Below, piece after piece: positions 1-7,631 of a stretch of DNA of 64,000 nucleotides; position 1 is the stretch's first letter; each line of letters starts with the position of its first letter. Position numbers and translations under genes: made by a program. The notes under the pieces were generated by a model. It saw only the letters and a list, made by a program, of their open reading frames with translations. It made no database searches and was not told the DNA's origin. Source of the DNA: Candidatus Peribacteraceae bacterium (GTDB lineage Bacteria > Patescibacteriota > Gracilibacteria > Peribacterales > Peribacteraceae); assembly GCA_028699155.1 (NCBI GenBank), contig JAQVVD010000003.1, positions 1 through 64,000 on the forward strand, written 5' to 3'.

Positions 1-1987
1 CGCCGGCCTGGAACTTGATGTTCGCGAGGACGGCATCGTTGCTGTCACGCGTGTAGTCCTGCGTGGAAGGCCCGCTGATGCCGATCGTGAATTCGCCGGC
101 ATCGATGTACACGGTATCCGCCGCCACCGTCGTGCTGAGGGTGACCTGGGAACCGTAGAGCTGGCCGTTCACTCCGTAGCCGTAGAGCGATCCGACTGCG
201 AAGATGTCTGAACTCTCTTCGAAGTGCATGATGATGGAATCGCCCGCGCCGCCGACGATGTCGCCGATGACCTCGAGCGTGATTCTGTCGCCCTCAAGGA
301 CGGTGAACGGCGGGTCGAAGACGAGGGTCACGAAGTCGCCAACCGTGGCGGCAACGGTGTTCGTAAGCACCGTGCCATCCGTGCGGCGGATTGCGATATT
401 CGTGAAGTCGCCATCGGAGGCCGAGCTGTTCTGCTCCAGTGTCATGGAGTAGAAGGTCTGGTCCTCAACGGAGTCGGATGCAACCTCGAACTTACCGATG
501 ACCGCGCCTGCATCGCCTACCCGAAGCTGATCGGGGCTGACGGTGCGGTACGACACGGTGACGGTGCCGCTCGTGACGGCTGCAACACGGAAGGTCTTTC
601 CGCGTGCCGGGAAGTTCCCGGTCGTAGAGCGCGCGTTGGAGACGATATCAGATGCGAGCTCCAACACCAGGTTGTGCTCTGCGGATGAGGCAGCCGTGGA
701 CGTGAAGTCCGCGACGACGTCGACCGTGACCGTCTCGCAACGGTCAATGACGAGCGGGGAGGAGAACCTCAGTTCTGAGATCTGGTTCTCCGAGTTGATG
801 GTGCGCTTGCGCGTGACGCGTGCTCCATCCACTGCGGCGTAGAGGCCGCTGATGTCGGAGCTGGCGCCGAAGCCTTCATGCAAAACAGTCAAATCCTCTA
901 TGAGGACGCTGTCATCGCAGGAAGCCGTGAGGTCCACGGAGAGCATCACGACGCCGACTGCCCCTTTCGGGACGGTGTCGCCCATGGGGTTGCTCGCAGC
1001 GAGCGAGACCTCCAGGATACCATCGCCCATAACGAGCGGGGAGTAGCCTGTGAATGTCATGGAGTCGGAAAACTCCTCTCCATCGGCAGTCGCGAGGTCT
1101 TCGACCGTCAGCGTGTAATCATGGTTCGCCTCCATCGCTGTGCCGAGGGTGAGCTCGACTGTGTCGTTGCTGACCAACTGGGCTGCGTTCACGGGGAGCT
1201 CCGGGGAGCCGGTCACCGTGTAGACTCCGACGTCTTCGGCGGAATCCTCGTCAAGCGCCATGTTGAACTCAACTTCCACCGTGGTGGCGGATGTTGCAAC
1301 GACATCGGTGATCATGGGAACAGAGACCTGGTCACGACCGCAGTCAATGCCGAAGGTCAGACCCTGATCGACGCGATTGAGCATCACGACCATCTCGGCG
1401 CGGTTCATGTTGTCGCCGGGGCGGACGCGGCCCGTGGAGTCGTCACCCTGCAGGACGCAGTGGTCGGCGGCTGTCTGAATGACATCCGTGTACCACTGGC
1501 CGGACGGGTTATCAACGAACTGGGCTGCCTCCCCTGTGTCTTCCAGCGCGAATGCGCGGACGATGAGGGCTGCTGCCTCAGCACGGTTGATGTTGGCGGA
1601 AGGGCGGGAGTAGCAAGGATGGCTGCCGTAGCAGTCACCGTCGCCGCGGACCCAACCTTCCTTCCCGGCTTCTTCCATGTACCCGTAGTACCAGGCACCA
1701 GGTGCAACATCTTCAAAACTGGCGACGGCCGGCGGGGTGGAAAGGATTCCACCGTTGAGCTCAACCACCAGTTTGACGAATTCTGCACGGTTCGCCGAGT
1801 CACCTGGGCGGAACCGCGCTTGCGTGGCATCGAGGTAACCGGCCGACACGAATGCGTCGACGGCGTCCTTGTACCACGCTCCCGCTGGGACATCGCTGTA
1901 TGCGGCGAACACGACACCCGCCTGGGTGAGGGAGATCGCTGCCACAGAGACGCCCGCGAGGACTTTCTTCAAACGAGAAAGATCCAT
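1..1987 (-). CDS. S-layer protein with three SLH domains (3' end beyond window)
   Basis: Secreted surface protein, probably the S-layer or a major wall-anchored protein. It reads from an ATG at 1987 leftwards with no stop for 662 codons, so the C-terminus lies outside the window. Residues 1-28 form a signal peptide (MDLSRLKK, then a hydrophobic stretch ending VVFA). Three SLH repeats follow at about 30-75, 88-150 and 160-215, each with an F/YxDV or FVD start, an aromatic W and a closing NRAE motif. After about residue 235 come beta-rich Ig-like segments (VEVEFN, VYTVTG) of bacterial surface adhesins. SLH domains normally bind pyruvylated secondary wall polymer; no csaB homologue is visible here. 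The start has no Shine-Dalgarno sequence. The family call is firm; the exact surface role is inference. Confidence 0.9.
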   Translation of the reverse strand, partial: MDLSRLKKVLAGVSVAAISLTQAGVVFAAYSDVPAGAWYKDAVDAFVSAGYLDATQARFRPGDSANRAEFVKLVVELNGGILSTPPAVASFEDVAPGAWYYGYMEEAGKEGWVRGDGDCYGSHPCYSRPSANINRAEAAALIVRAFALEDTGEAAQFVDNPSGQWYTDVIQTAADHCVLQGDDSTGRVRPGDNMNRAEMVVMLNRVDQGLTFGIDCGRDQVSVPMITDVVATSATTVEVEFNMALDEDSAEDVGVYTVTGSPELPVNAAQLVSNDTVELTLGTAMEANHDYTLTVEDLATADGEEFSDSMTFTGYSPLVMGDGILEVSLAASNPMGDTVPKGAVGVVMLSVDLTASCDDSVLIEDLTVLHEGFGASSDISGLYAAVDGARVTRKRTINSENQISELRFSSPLVIDRCETVTVDVVADFTSTAASSAEHNLVLELASDIVSNARSTTGNFPARGKTFRVAAVTSGTVTVSYRTVSPDQLRVGDAGAVIGKFEVASDSVEDQTFYSMTLEQNSSASDGDFTNIAIRRTDGTVLTNTVAATVGDFVTLVFDPPFTVLEGDRITLEVIGDIVGGAGDSIIMHFEESSDIFAVGSLYGYGVNGQLYGSQVTLSTTVAADTVYIDAGEFTIGISGPSTQDYTRDSNDAVLANIKFQAG

Positions 1988-2136
1988 AGGAACGGTTGTG
2001 AAAAAAGAAATAAGAACGAGTGAAATTACAGAGGAATTACAGAGGAAGTACGCAATGGGTATCTGGTATGCGTTTCACAGAGATCAGTGGCGTACCACAC
2101 ATGCATAACTGCACTCTCGTGTGGAGGGAACGAGCA

Positions 2137-2160
2137 AGAAAAAGGGCGGTAGTCCGCCGG
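2137..2160 (-). terminator. small hairpin plus T-run in the SLH leader
   Basis: On the minus strand GGCGG-ACTA-CCGCC is followed by CTTTTTCTT, and an AAGGAGGAG sequence lies just upstream. It sits about 150 bases before the SLH start, so it would act inside the leader (attenuator) rather than at a gene end. The stem is only five base pairs. Confidence 0.4.
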
Positions 2161-2602
2161 GCTCTCCTCCTTATGTATAAAGAGAAGACACGAGCACAGG
2201 AATGAAATGAAAAGGGTGGGAAGCCACCTACAAAACACGATCCTACATTCGGCCCTTCTATCTATAATAAGGTAGAAGGCGTTGTATGGGATGTGAACTT
2301 GTCTCCCGCATCCTGAGATGGAAAGGCAAGGTGCCGAATTGTAAATGATCGTGTACACGGATCACCCCGCAGGTGCGGGGCAGATCGGCGGGATAGTACG
2401 AGTTCTGCCCTCTGTAAGCAAGACAACGCAATCTATCCGTGCATACAGAGAAACGTTCCAGTACGGGTTCTGTTACAGGGCATTCCTACGGATACGTGCC
2501 TGTTTCTGTACTAAATTTTTTATCAAATCGGCGATTTGCTGAGCGATTCGTGGTGCAAAACACGGTTCCTACACAGAAATCCGCCCCTTCAATTACGATT
2601 GC

Positions 2603-2630
2603 ATTATAATAATAATATTGTTTAATACAA
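2603..2630 (-). promoter_or_regulatory. predicted promoter, TTGTAT-16-TATAAT
   Basis: On the minus strand TTGTAT (2625-2630) and a perfect TATAAT (2603-2608) are separated by 16 bases inside an AT-rich block. Transcription would run left toward the SLH gene. It is the best promoter match in the gap, but the 610-base leader it implies is unusual. Confidence 0.45.
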
Positions 2631-2709
2631 TTAAAAAACGCGCAGAAAGAAAAAGATTGTTTGCAATGGGTGCAGGGAAACTTGTCATTTGTGAAGGAAA
2701 GTATTGAAC

Positions 2710-2800
2710 GGGTAGTGGTTAGTGAGTAGTGAGTAGTTTTGAAATTCCCAAATAGTTCCCGAAAACTACCCACTCACCACTCGCCACTAACCACTACCCA
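2710..2800. repeat. large imperfect hairpin of GTAGTGA-like units
   Basis: Left arm 2710-2740 consists of tandem GTAGTGA/GTTAGTG variants; right arm 2761-2799 is its imperfect complement, with a 20-base loop. It lies directly after the cysS stop and may end transcription in both directions. It is one of at least ten such elements in the window. Confidence 0.75.
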
Positions 2801-2813
2801 CTCGTCACTCGTC

Positions 2814-4241
2814 TCACAGCTTCTCCACGCGCTGCCCACCTGCTTCGTCGCGCACTTCGTACCCTCGTGCGCGGATCTGATCGCGAAGTTCATCGGAGGC
2901 TGCAAAGTCTTTCGCGTCGCGCGCAGCTTTGCGCTGATCGAGGAGAGAGCGCACCTCGGCAGGAATCGCCGATACCTCTTCCGGCTCGAAACAGCCGAAG
3001 GTATCGCGGATGAGTGCGACAAATTTCTTGCAGGAACCCTGCGCCGATTTGGTGCGGGACCATGCCATGCAATCGAAGACCGCCGCGAGCGCGCCGGGCG
3101 TATTGAGATCCGCATTCATCGCAGCACGGAATTTTTCTTCGTACTCCTTCTCCTTTGCTTCCTTTGAATCTTTTTCTTCTTTTGATTCCTCCACTTCCCC
3201 CATCCACTCCATAATCTTCCGCCGCGCTTTGTGCGCGTCCTCCAACCCCTTCTCCGTGAACTTGAGCTGCGTGCGGTAGTGCACGGAGAGGAAGTAGTAG
3301 CGCAGGTCCATGGGAGTGAACCCCGCAGCCCGGATGTCATCCAATGTTTTTACATTGCCAAGGCTCTTGCTCATCTTCTCCTCCCCCATATTGATGCGCC
3401 GCTTGTGCACCCACATGCGCACGAACGGTTTCTTGCCGCACGCGCACTCGCTCTGCGCAATCTCGCACTCATGGTGCGGAAAGATGTTGTCCTCGCCGCC
3501 CGTGTGCACATCGATCTGCTCACCAAGGAACCTGGTGCTCATGGCTGAGCACTCAATGTGCCAGCCGGGGAACCCGGGACCCCAGGGGGAATCCCAGCGC
3601 AGTACGTGGTTTTCGTTCTTCCCCACGCACTTCTTCCAGAGTGCGAAATCCGCGGGATGGCGCTTGTTCTCATCCACCGCAATGCGCGCGCCGGATTCCA
3701 GATTCTCCAGCGTGTTGCCGGAAAGCGTGCCGTACGGCGTGAGCGGATCGGAATGGACATCGAAGTAGATGCCATCCTCCGTTTCGTACGCGTGCTTCTT
3801 CTGTAGGAGTGACTGAACCAGCGCGATCATCTCCGGAATCGTCTCCGTTGCGCGCGGACGGTGCTCCGGCTCAATCAGATTGAGTGCGCGCTCGTCTTCC
3901 AGATACATCTGCTCGTACTTGCGGGCAATGGCGATCACGGAATCGTGCGTGACTTCGCCATGCTCTTCGCGCGCCTGCTTTTCTACCTTGTCTTCGCCTG
4001 TCTCTGCATCGGCAACCAGGTGCCCGACATCGGTGATGTTCTTCACATGCGTGACTTTGTACCCCAAGCCATACTGCAACCATCTGCGCAGCAGATCCGC
4101 CATGAGGAACGAGGAGTAGTTGCCGATGTGCGGCCGCCCGTACACGGTGGGGCCGCAGGTGTACATGCGCACCTTACCCTCTTGGATCGGCGAGAATTCT
4201 TCCTCTCCTTTGGTGAGCGTGTTGTAGAGCTTGAGCGGCAT
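2814..4241 (-). CDS. cysS: cysteinyl-tRNA synthetase
   Basis: Class I synthetase that charges tRNA-Cys in the cytoplasm. 475 residues, the usual length. The HIGH-type motif HIGN is at 38-41 and KMSKS at 289-293. The zinc site is complete: C29, C231, H256 and E260 (within HHECE). I chose the ATG at 4241 (MPLKLYNTLT, the family start) rather than the ATG at 4292, because a -10 hexamer TATGCT ends seven bases upstream of 4241 and a TTCCCT -35 lies 17 bases further back, making the mRNA leaderless. The gene follows csrA on the same strand but is separated from it by two hairpins, so it is probably transcribed on its own. Confidence 0.97.
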   Translation of the reverse strand: MPLKLYNTLTKGEEEFSPIQEGKVRMYTCGPTVYGRPHIGNYSSFLMADLLRRWLQYGLGYKVTHVKNITDVGHLVADAETGEDKVEKQAREEHGEVTHDSVIAIARKYEQMYLEDERALNLIEPEHRPRATETIPEMIALVQSLLQKKHAYETEDGIYFDVHSDPLTPYGTLSGNTLENLESGARIAVDENKRHPADFALWKKCVGKNENHVLRWDSPWGPGFPGWHIECSAMSTRFLGEQIDVHTGGEDNIFPHHECEIAQSECACGKKPFVRMWVHKRRINMGEEKMSKSLGNVKTLDDIRAAGFTPMDLRYYFLSVHYRTQLKFTEKGLEDAHKARRKIMEWMGEVEESKEEKDSKEAKEKEYEEKFRAAMNADLNTPGALAAVFDCMAWSRTKSAQGSCKKFVALIRDTFGCFEPEEVSAIPAEVRSLLDQRKAARDAKDFAASDELRDQIRARGYEVRDEAGGQRVEKL

Positions 4242-4248
4242 CGGAGAC

Positions 4249-4277
4249 AGCATAGCGAAGCAAGCAGGCGCAGGGAA
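4249..4277 (-). promoter_or_regulatory. cysS promoter, leaderless type
   Basis: Minus-strand TTCCCT (4272-4277), 17-base spacer, TATGCT (4249-4254), then seven bases to the cysS ATG. The uvrB promoter has the same -35 hexamer, spacer and start distance. Confidence 0.55.
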
Positions 4278-4296
4278 CAAGCTCTCTGCCACGAAT

Positions 4297-4325
4297 CAAG
4301 CTGCATGCGTTCCTGCGTGCGGCTT
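4297..4325. repeat. GCCGCAC-family hairpin
   Basis: CAAGCTGCATGC / GCGTGCGGCTTG with a five-base loop, between csrA and cysS. The stem resembles four other hairpins at 52471, 60390, 62870 and 62917. There is no T-run. Confidence 0.6.
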
Positions 4326-4335
4326 GTAAAGAAAG

Positions 4336-4369
4336 TCCCACCCCATGCTCGCGCATGGAATGGGACTCT
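4336..4369 (-). terminator. csrA rho-independent terminator
   Basis: Minus strand: AGTCCCA/TGGGACT outer stem and CCATGC/GCATGG inner stem, followed by TTTCTTT. It lies 26 bases after the csrA stop. Confidence 0.75.
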
Positions 4370-4394
4370 GCAGGGACACTTCTCCTCCGCCTAC

Positions 4395-4796
4395 TTAGCT
4401 CTTGCTCTTCTGGGCAGCCTTTGCCTCTTCCTGAATGACCTTCCAGACTTCGAACCGGTGCACCGGCACCTCCGGCGGTGCCTGGATCCCGAGGCGAACT
4501 TTGTCGCCGCGGATATTGAGAACGGTCAGGACGATATCCTGGCCGATTACGACGCTTTCGTTGCGCCGTCGGGAAAGGATCAGCATCCCCCCACTCTCCA
4601 GGCCAGCCAGAGACACCACCGGAGCATCGGGGTTCGCGCGTTTGAGCGCATCGAACACCTCCTTGCGGAACACCGGGATTTCTCGCGGTGCCTGGATCCC
4701 GAGGCGAACTTTGTCGCCCCGGATGTCGACAATCATGATGACAATGTTGCCACCGATGACCACGCTGTCGTCTGGCTTCCGTAAAAGAACGAGCAT
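4395..4796 (-). CDS. csrA: CsrA with two fused CsrA domains
   Basis: RNA-binding post-transcriptional regulator that binds GGA-containing leaders. Ordinary CsrA is about 60 residues and works as a homodimer; this 133-residue chain has two complete copies (about 1-54 and 71-125) joined by a short linker, a built-in dimer. Domain 2 is canonical (MLILSRRR at the start, VPVHRFEV at the RNA-binding end, matching R6, R7, H43 and R44 of E. coli CsrA). Domain 1 has diverged at these places (LLRK, VFRKEV). A strong AAGGAG at 4805-4810 precedes the ATG with eight bases between them. A TTGACA lies upstream at 4923-4928 in an AT-rich block, but no clean -10 goes with it. The two halves share a 34-base identical DNA stretch (4475-4508 and 4685-4718). 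Confidence 0.93.
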   Translation of the reverse strand: MLVLLRKPDDSVVIGGNIVIMIVDIRGDKVRLGIQAPREIPVFRKEVFDALKRANPDAPVVSLAGLESGGMLILSRRRNESVVIGQDIVLTVLNIRGDKVRLGIQAPPEVPVHRFEVWKVIQEEAKAAQKSKS

Positions 4797-5049
4797 GGCA
4801 CAGTCTCCTTATCAGTGTGCCCAAGATGGAACCCCGTCGGTTGCCAGCACACGCGTGCTGGTATCGGAGCCTGCACATGGTACAGAAAGAATTAGTATTA
4901 TCAAGTAATATTTATTACATTATGTCAATTCTCCTTACAGAGGCATCCTCCTTGGTATGATGACCTCTGCCACACGAGAAACCGGCTTCTCCCGCCCGGA
5001 AGACAATGAGGCGCTCAACATAAGCAATTCCTTTATTTGGTCGAGAACC

Positions 5050-5859
5050 TCACGTGTTATGAGCACGAATTCTCAGTCTCCCAAACAATCGTACGCACCG
5101 AAAGAAGAAGTATCGTATGACAAAAAACAGCTTCGGTAATGTGCCTGCGTATAACACACGCAGATACAGGCGGCGCCAGTTTGCATCGAACGCAGGATCC
5201 ATGGCATACGTTCCCGCAGCCAGTGCCATACGATGCGGAATAACATTCTCCAGCTGCCAATCGTGGCACGCCGCATCTGCATCGTTGATTGCCAGCAAAT
5301 CAAAACGTGCGCGCGGAAATTTGCTGCGGATGATATCGCGCAGTTCCGCCGCTTCTGCCTTGCGTATGTGATACCGGACCAGAAGGGTGCTCTCGCCTGA
5401 ATCAAGGGCGGCAAACATGCGAATCGTCCGCCGCCGGAACGCTGCCTCCACTTCTGCAAAAGAGTGCAGGAAATGTCCACGGCTCTTAAATGCATGCGGA
5501 AAGTTAATATTGTATTTGGTATTTATGACGGGAAACCAGGCGTGATTCCCCTGCCTCACAAACGCTTCCATGAACTTTTCGTCGGGCACGATCACGCCCT
5601 TGGCAAAGAAATCTTCCAAATCATTCTGAAGGACTGCTGTTAAGCTCTCGAACGTGATGCGCGTCGCATCGAAGGGGTACGCGCATTTGCGCAGACCATT
5701 GCGCTGCAAATGAATGACAATCTGGCATGCGCGCCCCATTGGGATGATATGCGTATATTTGGGCTCACAATGAAACCGCCGCCGACAGAATGCATTGGGC
5801 TCCTGCAAAAACAGGAATGTATTCTCTGCATGCCTTGTATATGATTCGGTACCCTGCAC
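5050..5859 (-). CDS. DUF1796 family putative cysteine peptidase
   Basis: 269 residues. The motif MGRACQ at about residue 41, followed by HLQRNGLRKCAYPFD, is the signature of DUF1796, a papain-like family of unknown substrate, often near surface-polysaccharide genes. A later NINFPHAF segment and a conserved ARFDLLAINDAD block also fit. I chose the GTG at 5859 because TATCAT ends six bases upstream, as in other leaderless genes here; the frame stays open to an ATG at 5937, so the true start could be earlier. It stands alone between csrA and the small membrane protein. Peptidase activity is a family prediction and has not been shown for this protein. Confidence 0.7.
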   Translation of the reverse strand: MQGTESYTRHAENTFLFLQEPNAFCRRRFHCEPKYTHIIPMGRACQIVIHLQRNGLRKCAYPFDATRITFESLTAVLQNDLEDFFAKGVIVPDEKFMEAFVRQGNHAWFPVINTKYNINFPHAFKSRGHFLHSFAEVEAAFRRRTIRMFAALDSGESTLLVRYHIRKAEAAELRDIIRSKFPRARFDLLAINDADAACHDWQLENVIPHRMALAAGTYAMDPAFDANWRRLYLRVLYAGTLPKLFFVIRYFFFRCVRLFGRLRIRAHNT

Positions 5860-5974
5860 GTCTCTATGATACAGTAATAGACCGCTGCCGCGCGCTCTTC
5901 GCCTGCATGCGCGATACCATTCGCCGCCGCATCGCATCGTTCACCGAGCTGGCAATCATGATGCGGTGAGCCTT

Positions 5975-6020
5975 TAAAAAAACCGGCCCGGATACATCCA
6001 CGAGGGACGCACCGGACCGG
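5975..6020 (-). terminator. rho-independent terminator
   Basis: Minus strand CCGGTCCGG ... CCGGGCCGG with a 20-base loop, followed by seven Ts. A second small hairpin (GGGAGG/CCTCCC, about 6029-6052) lies just before it. It ends the transcript of the small gene at 6066-6299. Confidence 0.85.
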
Positions 6021-6065
6021 CTTAAGCGCCGGGAGGAAACCGTACCTCCCGACTCTTGGCAGCGC

Positions 6066-6299
6066 CTAGTTCCTGCTGCGAGCGCGGCGGAGTTGCCGGG
6101 TGGCAACCTGCTGCAGCGTGTGATCACTGGCGCCTGCGCGAGCGCAGACAGCCAGCGTCGTCACGAGCGCCGCGCCGAATGCGGTCGCGACGAATGCGGG
6201 GACACGCTGTTGGGGTGCACCCGTGCGCTGCAGAACAGCACATAGCACATCACGCGCACGGTCGTAGGGGAACGGACTTTGAGAAGGAACAGCTTGCAT
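6066..6299 (-). CDS. small membrane protein, unknown
   Basis: 77 residues, no family recognised. A polar N-terminus (MQAVPSQSPF) is followed by one hydrophobic segment at about 36-55 (AFVATAFGAALVTTLAVCA) and a basic tail ending RRARSRN. The start is well supported: AAAGGAG lies seven bases before the ATG. A consensus-like promoter lies upstream (6366-6394) and a strong terminator downstream. It is therefore a complete monocistronic unit, which argues that this short frame is real. The frame can be extended to 6344, but that start has no ribosome site. It is probably an inner-membrane peptide with the basic tail facing the cytoplasm (topology inferred). Confidence 0.7.
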   Translation of the reverse strand: MQAVPSQSPFPYDRARDVLCAVLQRTGAPQQRVPAFVATAFGAALVTTLAVCARAGASDHTLQQVATRQLRRARSRN

Positions 6300-6365
6300 G
6301 GCAATACTCCTTTGTATGCCAGGTACTCCGTTACGCAACTCCACAATGGAGCTGCCAATGGATGA

Positions 6366-6394
6366 AGTATAGGAGTATTAAAAGCTTTTTGCAA
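6366..6394 (-). promoter_or_regulatory. promoter, TTGCAA-17-TATACT
   Basis: Minus strand -35 TTGCAA (6389-6394), 17-base spacer, -10 TATACT (6366-6371). It gives a leader of about 60 bases carrying the AAAGGAG site of the small membrane protein gene. Confidence 0.7.
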
Positions 6395-6399
6395 TACTT

Positions 6400-6610
6400 T
6401 TTTATTTTGTCAAATTTCTTCCGTCGGTACGGTAAGAACATCAGCAAGGTCTGATAGGGTACAAATCGCTCACAGCTAAAGTCGCAGAGGGCAGGAAATT
6501 CTCTCGCGCGCCGATGCGGAGGCACTCGTGCGAGTCATGAGGAACATGCCCCTGCCTCTACGCGTATCAACGCGAAGAGTTGCGGACGCAGCGCGTATCG
6601 TTTTTGCGCG
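6400..6610. other. intergenic gap, nothing recognised
   Basis: Between the small-gene promoter and the end of the kinase gene. The 6400-6425 part is AT-rich and includes a minus-strand TTGACA without a well-spaced -10. No RNA gene or reading frame is convincing. Confidence 0.4.
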
Positions 6611-7147
6611 TCATTGCGATGACGCGGTGAGACCGGCATGAAGCCGTGATTCGCCTTGCATGGAGCGAGACGATACCGATTCCAGGAATTGCCGTAACTG
6701 CTCCTGAGCTTCTTCTCTGCTCAGTGCGTCGTTGTCGATGACCGCATCGGGCGACGCCGGAGGTTCGTAGGGGCGATCGTGCGCTTCCAGGCCGCTACGC
6801 TTGATGTACACCCACAGAGGAGAGCAAATTGCACTGGTTTCGCTGCGCACGCGCTCAAAGGGGGCAATGACGGCAACAATGACCAGATGTCCGGCTTCGT
6901 GCAGCAGTTTCGCCAAACGCGCAACACGGAGATTGTGGCGCCTGCGATCCTCGGGCGAGAGACCTTCGTCTACGGAGATGGATGCGCGCATTTCATCGCC
7001 ATCCAGGACGATGATGCGGCGCGAGAGCGAATGCTCCAGCGGGGCGCGGCAATTGAAAAACTCACGCATCGCGAATGCCAGCGTGGATTTGCCTGCACCG
7101 GTATTGCCGGTCAGCCAAATCACCGGAAGAAGTTTTGGCTCGGTCAT
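6611..7147 (-). CDS. APS-kinase-like P-loop kinase (CysC family)
   Basis: 178 residues. Walker A GNTGAGKST at about 13-21, then VLDGDEMRASIS and DRRRHNLRVARLA, as in adenylylsulfate kinase, which phosphorylates APS to PAPS with ATP. No ATP sulfurylase or other sulfate gene is nearby, so the substrate may differ; CysC-like kinases are also found in surface-sugar and nucleotidyl clusters. Its ATG overlaps the stop of the nucleotidyltransferase gene by four bases, so the two are translationally coupled and probably act in one pathway. Confidence 0.75.
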   Translation of the reverse strand: MTEPKLLPVIWLTGNTGAGKSTLAFAMREFFNCRAPLEHSLSRRIIVLDGDEMRASISVDEGLSPEDRRRHNLRVARLAKLLHEAGHLVIVAVIAPFERVRSETSAICSPLWVYIKRSGLEAHDRPYEPPASPDAVIDNDALSREEAQEQLRQFLESVSSRSMQGESRLHAGLTASSQ

Positions 7148-7521
7148 TTCACCTTTTGGGGGGCGCGGGGATCGAACTCTTTGCCCGCTTCGCGGTACAA
7201 CTTGCGACGCACGTCCGTAGCAGAGATAGATTCGGTAGCGGCATCCAGCTGAATGAGTTCATAGCCGACATCCCGGCCGATGTAGACCGCAAGCTCTGCA
7301 TCCCTGTCTTCAAAACGCACAATGCTCACTTTGGACTCGTCGGAAAACTGTGCACGGATCATGCCGGCGCGCTTTTCAAAATCGAATGGATTCTTCTCTG
7401 TGGCGGGCGTGTCGCGCAGCATGATGATGCAATGGCCACACTCCTCCAGAATATGGTCCACGCAACGGCGGTGCCCTTCGTGAAAGGGCTGAAAACGGCC
7501 TATGAAAACACCGGTACGCAT
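7144..7521 (-). CDS. nucleotidyltransferase, NadM/cytidylyltransferase-like
   Basis: 125 residues. [10 protein letters not shown] at 8-17 is the HxGH nucleotide-binding motif and ISATDVRR near the C-terminus is the matching ISxxxxR motif of the HIGH-type nucleotidyltransferase fold. It is shorter than typical NMN adenylyltransferases (about 165-180) and could instead activate a phosphorylated sugar or alcohol. Its first codon lies six bases after a TACCTT -10, a leaderless arrangement. It is the first gene of the pair with the APS-kinase-like enzyme. It is divergent from the aldolase gene, with 110 bases between them. Confidence 0.7.
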   Translation of the reverse strand: MRTGVFIGRFQPFHEGHRRCVDHILEECGHCIIMLRDTPATEKNPFDFEKRAGMIRAQFSDESKVSIVRFEDRDAELAVYIGRDVGYELIQLDAATESISATDVRRKLYREAGKEFDPRAPQKVK

Positions 7522-7631
7522 TGGCTAAAGGTAGACGTGCGCAGGGTATCATGCTCAAACAGCCGGAGCAAAACGAATGCGCGAACATTCCGACGATGGT
7601 ACCCTACCGGCAGTATTCCCCCACTGCATCT

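Larger units (their letters stand above)
1988..2813. other. intergenic leader region of the SLH gene
   Basis: About 825 bases without a convincing gene. It holds, on the minus strand, a promoter-like pair at 2603-2630, a small terminator hairpin at 2137-2160, and the large tandem-unit hairpin at 2710-2800 that follows cysS. If the 2603-2630 promoter is used, the SLH mRNA has a leader of roughly 610 bases. I compared the leader with tmRNA, RNase P RNA and SRP RNA signatures and found none. A short AT-rich block lies at about 2595-2650. Confidence 0.5.

Noticed and set aside
878-2023. 381-residue plus-strand frame
   Set aside because: Antisense shadow of the SLH gene; Cys/His/Arg-rich low-quality sequence, while the minus strand gives clear SLH repeats.
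2026-2358. 110-residue minus-strand frame in the SLH leader
   Set aside because: Cys-rich, no family, crosses the 2137-2160 terminator, no promoter or ribosome site.
1988-2810. tmRNA, RNase P RNA or SRP RNA in the long gap
   Set aside because: Searched by eye for their conserved cores and found none.
4957-5139. 60-residue plus-strand frame upstream of the csrA region
   Set aside because: No ribosome site or motif, and it overlaps the end of the DUF1796 gene.
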